This document shows positions 11,922-24,095 of a stretch of DNA of 64,000 bases, piece by piece. The stretch's first letter is position 1. The number at the start of each line of letters is the position of its first letter. Source of the DNA: Rhizophagus clarus. Taxonomy: Eukaryota > Glomeromycota > Glomeromycetes > Glomerales > Glomeraceae. Below the pieces are notes generated by a model. The model searched no databases. It saw nothing but the letters and a program-made list of their open reading frames with translations, and was not told the DNA's origin. The stretch covers positions 1 through 64,000 of the forward strand of contig BLAL01000014.1 of assembly GCA_015698045.1 (NCBI GenBank), given 5' to 3'. Position numbers and translations under genes: made by a program.

Positions 11922-14252
11922 TTATCGTAAATCAATCACATTAAGTTCCATATTTTTCTCTAAAATAACATGACCTTGGTCCACAATATTCTACAAAAAA
12001 TTATACATTTTTATTATACAATAATATATATTTTAAAAAAACTTAAATAATGAATTCAACAAACTTTGTCAATAGGTAAATCAGAATTATGAGGATGAAA
12101 TCCTCTTTCTGTGCATTGGAGAATAGTCTGTAGTCCTGGTGGATTAGTTAGACGAAAAATCCCAAAGCTATATAAAGAAAAATTATAATGATGATAATGA
12201 TTATTAATTCAAATTTAAAAGAACAAAATTAAAAAATTTACTTTGGATGATGCCTCGGTGCACACACAATAGCGATTGCTTCTGGAGATATAACTTGATA
12301 TGAAGAGTGTGTATGCAAATCCATCGAACTCATAAAACAAGTTTGTGATGGATGTGTCTAAAATTTGATTCAAATAATATCTTAAGAATTCTTTGTCACG
12401 TAAGGATAAATCAAATAAAAAAAAATTATTTACATGTATCCACCCTAACATTATTAAACCTCTTTCTTCAGCATAATCTATTAATTCTTCTTCATTCGTC
12501 ATAGTACATGTATCTGAAGTAGCGGTTTGCTTAGGAATAATTAATGTACTAATAGAAAATACATTTCTTGCCTGAAGAAGACATTTTTACGATATCGTTA
12601 ATAAAAGCTCAAGATAATATTAAAAAACAAATAGTAACATACTAAGCTTCCAAACAGAACCCCACACGTTTCTAGATTTTTTAAAGTGTTTTTGGCAGCA
12701 ATTCTAGTAAAGTTTTCATATATATTACTTGAAAGACGTACTTTTCGAAGACCTTCACCGCCCTCGGTGAAAGCGGCAAATTCTGAAAATTTAAATAGAA
12801 ATTGTATAAAATTTTTGTATGATAATTCTTAAATTACATACAGTAACATCTCCTTAAGTGCACTCCTTTGTACCATAGTAAAAAAAAAAAATAGTCGAAT
12901 GTGAGGGTGTTTATTTATAGAGTAAAATAATTAATAAGTTAAGCTTGAAGAGAATTTACATAATTCGTGCACTTAAGGGGTGTTAACTGTAAATTATAAT
13001 CCTAGTAGCAGAAGCAAAGTAAAAACCTGGTTCAATTTTATGAATAGAATCAATGTTAGGAATATTATATGGAATTGTCGAATTGTAAGCTGTTGACATA
13101 TATTCATTTGGTTTTGGTGGAAGTTGTGGGGGTTCATATTTCACTTTAGGAGGCAATTCTGGTGGATATGCAATATGTGTAGGTGTAGATATTCCAATAG
13201 CTGGTATTTCCATAGGTGGATAAGTATATCTATAAGTTGTTAACGAATTATGATATAAGTTATTTACATAAAAATGAAACTAATACCCATTAATTTAATT
13301 ACTAAATACCCATCGCTTTGATTTCGCATTGAGATTCCAGGATATTCTACCTACAAGGAGTATTTAGGAGGTAAGTTTCGTGTAAAGAGTATAAAAATAA
13401 CATAAATTAACACATTTACCGAACGATAAGACTGTTCTTCATGTACACTTTATTGAAAAAGGATCGAAGTATAAATAATAGTGAAAGTATAAAAAGTATA
13501 AATAAAAAAATTTTTACATACGAGTTATTATTGAGAATTAATTTATTTGACGGTAAGTCTTTCAACTGCTCAGCCAAATTCCAGTTTTCATAAGGGACGT
13601 AAGTTTGTTGCGATGGAGGTAGCGGGCGAGGTGAGTTTTCAGGCTTTTGCATGGACCGATACCGAGCTTCATCTTCAGCAATTTCCTTCTCAGCTATTTG
13701 CCTAAAACGCTCTTCTAATATAGGTTTCAAAGCCGCGATTTCATTAAGTACCTCTTTTGTATTCTAAATGGAAAAAAAAAAGTCCTAAATCAGGTGCTTG
13801 ATTTAAAGATCGGATGAGAAAATCCATTATAGATGTTTTACTTTAAGTAATTCATTTCGCCCGGCCTTATATTCTGATTTTTTATAGTCTGGATGACTCG
13901 GCAGCTTCTCAATGGCCAAACTATTTCACGAAAAGTTAAATTTCAACAGTTATTTAACAAGTTTTAAAGTAAGGCTTTATTACTTACGTGGCATATCTCA
14001 TATAGAATTTATAAGCGTTCACTAAGTCATTCTCTTTCATGTAAAGCCTCGACTATAACGAACTTAATTTGCTAAATTCCGAGTCTTTTTTAGAAAAAGA
14101 AAGCATTTAAAAAGATTTACCTGTCGCAACAACGTGTTTGCCGAACGAAAATAAATTTTTAGAGCACCTCCGGGAATGTATCTGACTTGAGAAGCCTCTT
14201 CTACAAGCCGCTTCATTTTCATAGAGGCAATTTCTATAGGATCTTTAGACAT
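11922..14252 (-). CDS. AMSH/STAMBP-like JAMM deubiquitinase
   Basis: Twelve exons by hand: 14252-14121, 14052-13988, 13920-13842, 13763-13522, 13447-13420, 13350-13310, 13229-13027, 12782-12643, 12571-12434, 12357-12242, 12167-12065 and 11990-11922, about 451 aa. Residues 1-92 are a USP8-dimerisation/MIT-like helical domain ([20 protein letters not shown]). A Pro-rich linker ([17 protein letters not shown]) follows, then a JAMM domain with the catalytic Glu in [11 protein letters not shown] (about 301), the zinc motif [15 protein letters not shown] (about 355-369) and the ending VIDLR. In the AMSH family (fission yeast Sst2) this zinc protease cleaves Lys63-linked ubiquitin on endosomes with ESCRT. 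ATG at 14252 is the only Met before the domain. The intron at 12783-13026 hosts a MITE. The gene diverges from the ATP synthase d gene. Confidence 0.92.
12841..12989. mobile_element. 149-bp Tc1/pogo-type MITE inside an intron of the AMSH-like gene
   Basis: The ends read CAGTAACATCTCCTTAAGTG and, reverse-complemented from the right, CAGTTAACACCCCTTAAGTG. This gives about 24 bp of terminal inverted repeat with one indel. TA flanks both sides, as expected of TA-targeting Tc1/mariner/pogo elements. The interior is not coding. Confidence 0.75.
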
Positions 14253-14390
14253 TGTTATCTGCAATTTTTTACAATTGAATACTTCAGGCTCGTCCTTTTT
14301 TAATTAGCTGAAATTTGCTATTTAAGTAGCAGGTGTAACTTAAGGAATAGATAATCATTTGTTAAATTTTTCTGCGCAAAAGCTTTGAAT
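14253..14390. promoter_or_regulatory. Shared divergent promoter, AMSH-like / ATP synthase d
   Basis: Only 138 bp separate the two start codons, which point away from each other, so both promoters must lie here or overlap the 5' leaders. No specific factor site was assigned. Confidence 0.5.
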
Positions 14391-15044
14391 ATGGCCTCTT
14401 CAACTCGTGCTGCAGCTGCGATCGATTGGTCAAAACTTACAGTCTCTTTAGGGTTAAAGAAAGAAACAGTAGCTGCACTTCAAGCCTTTCGTAAGCGTAA
14501 TGATGAGGCAAGAAGGGTAGTTTCAGCTTTGAAAGAACAAAAAACTGACATTGACTTTGAACATTATAGAAAGCTCTTGAAGAATAAAAGTATCGTAAAT
14601 GAAGCTGAAAATGCTTTAAGAGCTTTTAAACCTGCAAAAGTTGATCTTACAGCGCAAATGAGAGCTGTTGAAACCGTTGAGACAAAGGCGGTAAGGGAAT
14701 AGTGGATTGTATAATTTAAACTTTTTTTTTTTTTAAAAAAAATTTTTTTTAGATTGAAAATGCGAAAAAGACGGCAGCTAGGGTTGATACAGAATTGAGA
14801 GATTTGCATAATACATTAAATAATATTGAAAAAACAAGACCATTTGAAAACATTACTGTGTGTTATTTATTTATTCTTTATAATTTTATTTTTTACAAAT
14901 TACGATTACTTAAATTATTTTGCTTTGTAGATTGAAGAAATAGTTAAGGCTAAACCTGAAATCAATGATATTGTAGAAAAGATGGTTAAAAAAGGACAGT
15001 GGAGTGTTCCTGGTTATGAAGAAAAGTTTGGCTACGGTGCCTAA
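14391..15044 (+). CDS. ATP7: Mitochondrial ATP synthase subunit d
   Basis: Three exons, 14391-14690, 14753-14857 and 14931-15044, give 172 aa, close to the ~170 aa usual for subunit d. The product begins MASSTRAAAAIDWSKLT, continues with a helical, charged region (ALQAFRKRNDEARRVVSALK, FEHYRKLLKNK) and ends WSVPGYEEKFGYGA, a typical subunit d C-terminus. The protein is part of the peripheral stalk that holds F1 against rotation in mitochondrial ATP synthase. Introns are 62 and 73 nt. The ATG at 14391 is chosen because the preceding in-frame codons are a 5' leader without Met. It converges on the cohesin gene, with 274 bp between the stop codons. Confidence 0.93.
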
Positions 15045-15318
15045 GAAAGACAATATCAACAACTTTTTAATAAGTTTGTATTGCAACAAATTAAAATAAC
15101 TAATAAATATCCTTTGATTCTTTGAGCTCAAAGTTTGCCGGCAGAAATTTGCCGTGTTAGTGAATTGTTTATTATTCCTTCTCCCCAAAATACAACGTTG
15201 TGTAAAATAAGATGGTTAATTTTAATTATTATTATTAAATTTTTTTTATTTACAAAAATGATTTTGCTAAAAATTATTATACTATTAAATTTATAATTAG
15301 TTTCAAAATCATTTTTTT

Positions 15319-18300
15319 TTATCGTCGTATTTTCTTCTTGGTACGAACATCAGCAAGACTTTGAAAACTTTCACCGCTATCTGATAGTTCATTTCCTTCT
15401 CCATTACTGACCTCCTCTTCATCCTTATCATGTCGTCTTCTGTTATTTGTTGGTTTTCTTTTCTTTGGAGACCTCAAGTTCTCATCATCATCATCAATCG
15501 GTGCAGACCGTTTATTACCTGTCAATTTTTCATTGCTGTCGACTAAAGAATTATTCGTATCTTCAACACCGAATGAAGACATCGCGATACGTTCTTTCGT
15601 AGAAGTAATGATCCCTTCATAATTTTCTTGGTTCTCTGAGTTCGAATCAATGTGATCATGTTTCGCATTTCGTTTTTTAGTATTGTTGACAGATCGTCTT
15701 TTATTTGGATCACCAGTGGAGTTATCTACTTGGATAGAAGAATAAATAAATTAATAAGAACCACCTAATAATTTTTCATTTCTATGATATTTTATACCTA
15801 TTCTGACCCCTCCTTTCGTCATTATGTTGTTAAGCTTCTGAACATACAAATAGTAAGGTTCCCATTGTTTATCCAGTTCTGATGGGTGGATTTCATGGGT
15901 ATTCATTTCTTGTTGAAGAATTGAATATCTAAAATTTAAAACGGAAGTAAGGATTACAGTACTAAATCGTAGACTACATGCCGTACGACTTACATTTGTT
16001 GTGCATCTTTCACCTTCATTCCTCCTACCAACATGCTTAAAATTTTGAAAAATTTAATTGCCTTCATAACTTCCTCACTTTTATCAAGTACTTTGAATTT
16101 CGTTATTATTGAGATAGTATATAAAATTCCTGTACGATGTAAATCGACAAAATAGTCCACAATCTTACGTGTCGTTTTGTCAATGGTCTCTCGTAATTGC
16201 AAAGCATTTGTGCAAAGACGAACAAGTGACGTTGTTCCATTCATTGTATCAACATGTCCTTCCACATAAAGTTCATGTGACTAAATTTAATTGAGCATTA
16301 AAAGATTGTAAAAAAAAAAATAATGAAGTATTAATAAACTTTGCATGAATACCTTTTTCAACGATGAGATGCATATGTTCGCGAATGATTTCGCTTCGCC
16401 TCCTAGTACAAGATCCTTAAAATCTTGTATTAGTTTTTTAATTAAGTTGTCAAGATCACTAATAAGAGTTCCCAGTTGGCACATTACAATAGCGACACGC
16501 GATTCCTGAAACCAACCACCCCTAACTCCTCGTGACAGAGTTCCGATAATGTCCAAAATTTGTTGTTTTTCTTCAGGATCAACAAAAATCTCCATATTTT
16601 TCATTACTATGTTTATAACGTAAAGGATTTAGCTTGCGTTGATTTGTTAATTGTAATATTTGTTGAATAAACGATATTAAAGATAACGTACGTTTTTTAA
16701 GTCTCTCATATTCTTGTTCTTTAAAATTATCGTATTCTTGTTTAAGCGTTTCATTAACTTGCAACATGAGTTTTTCATATTCTTTAAGTTTTTCGGATTC
16801 TTGTTCTGTTCGATCATCTTTGTTCTGGATCTCTTCTAACCTTCTTTTAAATCTTTCATTTTCTGTTTGTACTTTCGTTTCTAACCTTTTATTTAATGCG
16901 GCTTCTAGCATTTTCAACGCTTTGTCTTCTAGCTTCGACTTTGTTTCAATCTCGAACCTTGATCTTATTGACAATACTGTATTCCTAAAATTCCCTATTT
17001 CCTCAGTAACAAATTGTTCAATTCTTTCTTGTAATTCTGTGTGACAAGAAAGCCTCAGTTTGGAAAGACTAGGCCGATGACTACTGGAATAAAAAATATC
17101 ACTCGAAAATAGCCAATATATATTACCAAGAGTTGAGAATGCCTAATTACAATTTAATCATTAAAAACGGTTAATATTATAAAATGATTTGTTAAAATAA
17201 GATGAACAATAAATATATATTACAGCTGTTTTAACTTTCAAAGGTGCCTCTGAAGAAATCGAAACTCCCACTTCAAACAAAGTTTGGACTATCTGGTCTC
17301 TTCTAACAATTAAGTCATTCATTTTATCAGGCGATATATCTGAAGCTGGTTGATTTTTGGGCATCAGAATTTCATTAGCTTTCCAAAGTAAATAATTCCA
17401 AATGCAGCTAATCGCCGAACAGACCATCTAAAAGAGTAATAATACAATCAATACATTCACATTATTTAAAATATAATTTTAGGATCACAAAGAAAACAAC
17501 TTACCTGTTGTTCTTCCACGTTATTCAATAAACCTCTTCGAATCAATTCAATAAAACAAGAATATATATCTTTGCGATTATCATCACACTCTTCAACAAC
17601 ATCAATTATACACTTATAGCCGATTAATGTCTCAAATCTAGTTAAAGCTACTCCTAATGAATGAACTTGATCACAAGTCAATTCCATTGTCAACAATTCC
17701 TTTAGAATGCCAAAAAAAAAATTGAGATGAGTTGATATCCGTAACAATATATTTAAGAAAAATGAAATTACCTTATTATCGCATTCTTTTATAAATGTTT
17801 GAATAACCTCCTCTTGCAATTCTCCCAGGTTAGCTTCAGTAGTTGAGGCAAAGCTTTCATATGTTTCCATATGTGAGAAAGTTCTAACAGCATGAGTAAG
17901 AACTAACGGATGAGTGTGTTTCAAGAAAAGTTTCTTGACATCTTCGATAAGTAACTCGTAGGCCTATTGACAAAAATCTCGCTTAAAAAAAAAAATTTTT
18001 TTTTTTTTACATATAACATAAATTGCTCGGACAACCTTTAAGTACTATACCTTTAGCATGCGCAATTCTGAATATACTTGCAGATTCATTAACGGTGGGA
18101 TTTGCAAAACTTCCGCTATCTTACCTGCGTCAGGAGCATATTTTGTCAAGAGTCGAGGTAAAGTATGTACCATTGTTCTTGAAACTTCATCACGTATTTC
18201 TTCGATTTGCACTTCAGTCTGAAATTTAAATTAGGAGTTAGTGTGAAGATTTCGTTGTAAACCAATTTTAATTCAGATATTAACCTTTTTCTTGTCTCTA

Positions 18301-21300
18301 TTTAATGGATCAGTAAGAATTAATTTGAGACATGCGACAAGAACTTGAACTAACACAGATTCTTCGCGTTCACTAAGTCTATAACAATCTTCAATAGCAT
18401 CCATATGATTGTCCCCTTCTTGAGAATCTTTTGAAGCGCCAGAACTATTTGTCAAAGAATGATCTTTGGAAAGATATTCGGCTAAGCTATGCCAGTCATG
18501 TAATATTTCCATTTCATTCCAAAGAGCTTCAATAGCTAATGCTATTCTATTGTTTTTTACGTCTCCGATCGATAAAATCGAAGAACCATCTTCATATTCA
18601 TCGCTATCATTAATTTCATTAATTTCATCGTTCATCTCATCGACTTTCCGAGGGATTTCAGTTGGTTTTCTATATTTCACCAAAAACTCTGCTAAACACT
18701 TAAATGCTACCCAATCGCGTTTTACGGAACTTACAACTTCATTACTGCCACTACTACTTCTATTCCTTCTTTTCGTTACACCGTTGCTAGATAGGAAATT
18801 TTGAACTTTTTTAAGTTTCGAACTAATGAAATCTTCATCCAGTAAATCCTTAACGAATGGTGCAATCGCTTTCCTCACTTTTGATAAATCACTATATATG
18901 AGAAGCGATAGATCGTCACGATCTTCATCATCCAATAAGCCTGATCTATATATTTGAGTCAATAAACTAATGGTAGTAGTTCGAACACCAAGTTCGGACT
19001 CCCGCGAAGCCATTTCAATTAAACGTGGCTTGAATCGTTCGGTAAAATTTCGCAATCCGCTTATAAACGTCTCGTTAATGTAAAGACGTGACAACGATTT
19101 AATAGCCTCTATTCTCGCTACTGGTGACTAATATCGTATATAGATATCAATTGTAAAAAAAAAAAACATAAATTGTAAATTTTGACTTTAAAATATGCAA
19201 AAAATTTAAATTACCTTATCTGATAACTGCCAACCAAGATATCTTGTAACTTTATCTTCTAAGAATCGATCAGGATATTTAATAATCCAAACTCCTAATT
19301 CTTTCACACATTCCGCCCGTATTATGGCTTCCACATCTCGATAACGATGAATAAATACACTGTGTTATAAAAAAAAAAATGAAATTAAATAAAAATTACC
19401 TAGAACAAATAAAAAATTGTATTGTTCTAATATATTACCCATTAAAAAAATCATTGAAATAGATTTCTAATCGTTGCTTTTTCTCTGTTAATTCTGTTGT
19501 TTTTAACCGCAGACTACTCATTCTATCTTGATTCCTTAAATTTCTTAAATTCTTGTTCTTTATTTGTTCCGAAGTTAGCTGACGTGTAGCGATATTCAAT
19601 TCAGTTTGAACTTCTTGGGCAACCTCGCAAAGACAGCTTAATAAAAAAAGAGCAATTGCAGTTGCGGTATGTCGAAAAGGACGAAAAGCAGAACTAAAAA
19701 GGTTTAATAAATAAATGAGAATAAGACCAAATTAAAAAAATCTTAATACCAGTGCAGTTTACGAAACCGATTTAGACACCACACCTTGACATTGAGCAGA
19801 CCCAAGCATATATAGTTTCACAGAAAATACTATCATATAGTATAGAATGTTTAACTTGCTTTATCAGCCTATGAAAAAATTCCAACAAACTTTTGCGGAA
19901 TTTTTTAAAATCCTTGGCTTTTGAAACAAGAGGATAATCTGTAATAAGTTCCTATTTACAAAATATTATAATGTTAATGAAAACTATGTTAGAAAATGAT
20001 CTGTAAAATTTAACATTTACCTTTTTAAATGCGTTTTGTAGTCCGTTTAGAACATCAACAATTGCGTCTTCGTCTTTAATAGCCTCCTTTTCGATTGTCT
20101 CAGGACATCCACAAGACTAATTACAATACAACACAATATACTAATAATTGAATTAAATGCAAAATTTTAACATGATATAAAATCCTGTACATACCCGGAT
20201 TATGAAATTAAGCAATATAAGTAAAGCTCTCTGATTATCAATTTCGTAAGTTTCTACCCAATCCGAAACAATATTCTCTAAATTAACGTTTGGCATAAGA
20301 ACCGTCTCTGAAAATAAAGTACATCGATAAGTGAATAACAAGTGATGCAAATAAGAAAATTTCTTTACTAAAATTAAATAACATACGATAAAGTGACAAT
20401 CCACTATCTTCTAAATGGTCGCGAGAACTTCTTACAGTATTTTGTTCATTCGCAATCGAAGATCGCAGAGAAGGTGAATTTTCCGGAGCACTTTCATATG
20501 TACTTTCATATGTTTCACCTAAAATAGTTCCAGTAATAACCTCGCTTATATTTTCGGGTGAATTCTCTATAACATTCTCGGGTGTATTTTGCCGCGTATC
20601 AGTCTTAGATTTCTTTACTCTACGAGTTTCTGTTAGCTTTGCAGGATCTGGCCGCACAGTTGAAGATTTTTTAGGCCTTCCTCGCTTTCTTCGTACTTCA
20701 AGTAGTGAAATGTTGGTTTCATTATTGTTCATCTCATCATCAGAACTATTTTTATCATGAACTTCACTGGATTGTGTAGATGAATTCTTTCTTGATCTTT
20801 CACGCTTTCTTCGAATTTCTGGTTCTGATATATTAGATATTTCCTCCTCAGCAACCTCTTTATCGCGATCATTACCTACATCTATGGATGAATTTTTCTT
20901 TGGCCTTCCCCGTTTTTTTGGAGCTTCAGTTTTTGATGTATTAGACTTTCCAGCTTCATCTGAGACATCTTGATCTTCGCTATGTTCTACATTTTTTGTC
21001 CTTCCTCTCTTTTTTCGACCTTCAGGTACTGGGCTACTCGATCCATCGGAACCGTTTTTATCATAAACATCGTTAGATTTATGTGTTGAATCCTTCTTTG
21101 ATCCCCCCCTCTTCTGTCGAATTTTTGGTTCCACTGTATTCGAATCATTAGCTGATCCATTATCCGAACTATTTTTTTCGCTAGACTGAGTAGAAGAATT
21201 TTTTCTTGGTCTTCCCCGCTTTTTTTGAGCATTTAAAGCTAACGTATTTGATTCATAATTGGGGACATTAATATCATTATTCTCGCTTGAATTTGCGGTT

Positions 21301-21874
21301 GAAGATTTTCTAGGTCTTCCTCGCTTTCTTCTAACATCTTGCGATGATGTATTGGTATTATTATGCACTTCAATATCCGAAACATTCTTATTATCATAAT
21401 CTATTTCATCATTATTGTCTATACGACGTGATTTTCGTCGAGTGGTTGATGCTATATTCGAAATTATATTCAATCCATTTAATAATAATATATTCACGAA
21501 AATAAGAAAATAGCAAGAACATACTTTCATCTTGCAATAACCAACTTGGTGGTTTCCTTGGCCTAGTTGATCTCCGCAAGTTTGATATACTGGTTTCTTT
21601 TAGATGTTAAATATACATTAGCCTTTACGAGAAACTATTTGAATCTTCGTAAAAAAAAAAAAAAAAAAAAAATATGTATACTTGTTGAAGTTTCAGTTTC
21701 TGACTCTGAAACTTTATCTTGAGTTTTCTCTGATTGTTCCTCATTATCAGAAGGCTGTGATCCGATATCCATCTATTTGTGTTCAAATTGTTTTAATCGA
21801 TCAATATTATAAAGTCGTCTAAATTTTAACATAATTACCTCCATTTCTAAATAAGTCTCCGAGTTAGTAGTCAT
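15319..21874 (-). CDS. Cohesin subunit Scc3/STAG with N-terminal AT-hook array
   Basis: Nineteen exons join in frame to about 1,724 aa: 21874-21839, 21772-21682, 21596-21525, 21451-20387, 20307-20195, 20116-20021, 19951-19785, 19693-19439, 19359-19215, 19127-18285, 18218-18051, 17963-17772, 17699-17505, 17427-17224, 17142-16692, 16606-16353, 16280-15994, 15928-15798 and 15728-15319. Residues 107-328 hold seven AT-hook-like repeats of about 35-40 aa; four keep the GRP core (RKRGRPRKSS) and three are degenerate. The STAG core (SCGCPETIEKEAIKDEDAIV) and the conserved stromalin block (FIHRYRDVEAIIRAECVKELGVW) follow, then HEAT-like helices, a Glu/Lys-rich coiled coil encoded by exon 15, and a basic tail ending KKKIRR. 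Scc3 binds the kleisin and loads cohesin on DNA. The AT-hook array is unusual for the family. The start choice is supported by two short acidic exons; the splice site between exons 15 and 16 is the least certain. Confidence 0.9.
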
Positions 21875-22421
21875 TTTCTATATTTCAATCTGTAAAGGAA
21901 CAAACTTTTAGGGAAATTCATGAATCAATAAAAAAAAAGACTAGTCCGCGAAATTGGGTTTTAATAACAAAATAAAGACTCTCATATACCTGATGATAAA
22001 TTGGAAAAAAGTTATAGATTGTAATAATATTCCAGTATCTTTTGTTATTATATTTTTACAATTGTTTGATATTTGTGGAAAAAAGTGTGTTTAAAACGCG
22101 TGAATAAATACGCCCGAAACCACTAAGTAATTTGGTACGCGTTTTGGGGTTTGCTTTATATTTCAAAATTTTACACAATGAATCACAGGGACGTCACTAT
22201 AGTAAGTTATTTAGTTTCGAAACATAGAAAAGTGGCCGGAGTTATCATTTTTTTTTGCCGTATTTACACTTTAATTTGTGATCAACCAATCATAGTTATC
22301 ATTTTTTCCGGAAAACTTCGTATTACTAACTAATCATAGTAAGGCATAAAATAAACACGTGACTAACTAGCAATTTTATCATATAATTTATTATGAAAAC
22401 GCGATTATGAGCGAAATGTAA

Positions 22422-23954
22422 TTATGTAGAGGGATTATACACCTTTCTTAATTCATCAATATCGACTTTGATTAAAGTTATTGGACATCGCCCATAATCT
22501 TCAATATAGCTAAAAATACAAGGGTAGCAAAAAACATATCCAGATGGAAGTGCTGTTGTATTAGTTAAAAGGTTCGTACAAATTGGACATACATTAGGTG
22601 ATTCTGGAAGCGGAATTCCTCGCGGATCAGGCTATTAAATTAAAGATGAAAATTAGCAAACCGTTTTAAAAGCGTATATATCATTGCGTGAAACAATACC
22701 GCGATAATTTCAGGAGGTGGCACATCTACTCTATTATCAATACCAGGCCGTCTTGCAAATTCGCTCGAATACCACCATTCCAGAAATCTGGAAAAGAATA
22801 TAGACATTTGCAACAAACTTTTGAGAAAGTTTAGCAAGTCTGATAAAATCATACTTAAAAAGTAGTAAGTAGCCTGAAATAATGTTTTCGTTGGTAAATT
22901 ATTTCTTGAAGAATTCAATCTCCGTTCAAACTGTTCACAGGAAATTATTAGTTTACGTAAAAAAATATTATAAAACGAGAACATGAACCATATTTACTCA
23001 CGTAATCTTGTGCGCTCATTCTACGGATTTCTATACCCATTAACTTTAGCCAAGGTGTATAACAACGCGTTTTATTATATAAGTATAGAAAGTTATATAA
23101 TAGTTTTGAACCATGGTATAATGCATTCAACCATGGATAAAGTATCTTGAACAAATTTCGTATGAAACGACGTACGCGCTCTTTATAATTAAGCTATTCG
23201 ATTTATTAAAAAACAATTTTCTTCAACTAACCTCAATAAATTAAATAATACAAACTTGTTTCTCAATATGTACTCGAGAAAACGCGCTACCCAGCAATCT
23301 TGCACGTGCGTTTTCACTAACTTTTTCGTATAAATCATCAAGTTTTGTTTTTATATACGGAATTCCGACCTTTTAATTTGAAATCAACAATGTTATCATT
23401 AAACAACGATTTTATGAAAACTGTAGAATCGACTAAATTTACCAAAAAGAATAAGGATCGCCATATATCAGAATTTCTCAATTTTTGTAAGGTGATATCC
23501 GGTGTTGCTTCGGGTAAATCGATCTTTGTTTGTATTAATCGAATTCTTTTCAATCCATAAAAGCTTTCAGCAAAAGATGCGTCTAAAAATTTGGATAAAG
23601 AAATTAATAAATCGAAAACAACACTTTTAAATTTACATTATCAAATTTTACAATAATTTTTCAAGTAATATCTTTCTATCAATAACATAGCGACAGCATA
23701 ACATTCATCAAATCGATTAACTATACGAAGCAAATACCGAGGATATCGTTGAGCATAAACCTATTTATAAGTTTTTTTTTAAAAGTTCAGCCATTCTCAT
23801 ATGTTACAATAATATATTAAAATCCAATATTTACCGATAAAATATATTTGGCGGCTGGTTGAATAAGCGCTTGCAACTTTTCTTGTGCTATCAATTCGAA
23901 TAAAGAGGGCCGATATATATCGGCACCTGAGCTAATATCACTCATAAATTCCAT
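22422..23954 (-). CDS. PEX12: Peroxisome biogenesis factor 12 (RING peroxin)
   Basis: Seven exons, 23954-23835, 23760-23652, 23582-23443, 23369-23291, 23180-23002, 22930-22700 and 22631-22422, give 355 aa, the usual PEX12 length. It begins [20 protein letters not shown]; family landmarks are [10 protein letters not shown], an [18 protein letters not shown] block, several hydrophobic membrane segments, [13 protein letters not shown] and the C-terminal RING-like domain CPICTNLL...[23 protein letters not shown]12 sits in the peroxisome membrane with PEX2 and PEX10 as the ubiquitin-ligase complex that recycles the PEX5 import receptor. The RING has fewer ligands than a full C3HC4, as is normal for PEX12. 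The donor GTAGCG at 23290 was chosen because it alone keeps the frame into exon 5. The gene diverges from the WD40 gene. Confidence 0.92.
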
Positions 23955-24095
23955 CGTAGGAAAGGAACAAGACTATTTATAAATGACAATCACACAACGT
24001 TTTATTTCGGTAATTACGATTTTGCCCATTTTTGTTATTGATCTTCACATTATAAAAAAAAAAAAAAAAATTTTTTTTTTTTTTATTAAATAAAC
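23955..24095. promoter_or_regulatory. Shared divergent promoter, PEX12 / WD40 gene
   Basis: The two start codons are 141 bp apart and face away from each other. The gap contains a run of A then T (about 24054-24084), a plausible nucleosome-excluding dA:dT tract. Confidence 0.5.

Noticed and set aside
12215-12502. A continuous 95-aa frame starting at [10 protein letters not shown]
   Set aside because: It reads through the intron at 12358-12433; splicing there restores the JAMM motif IHTHPSQT...SSMD, so this is not a separate gene.
22151-22333. 60-aa plus-strand frame between the PEX12 stop and the SCC3 start
   Set aside because: No family similarity and no splice or start context; it lies in the promoter region of the cohesin gene.
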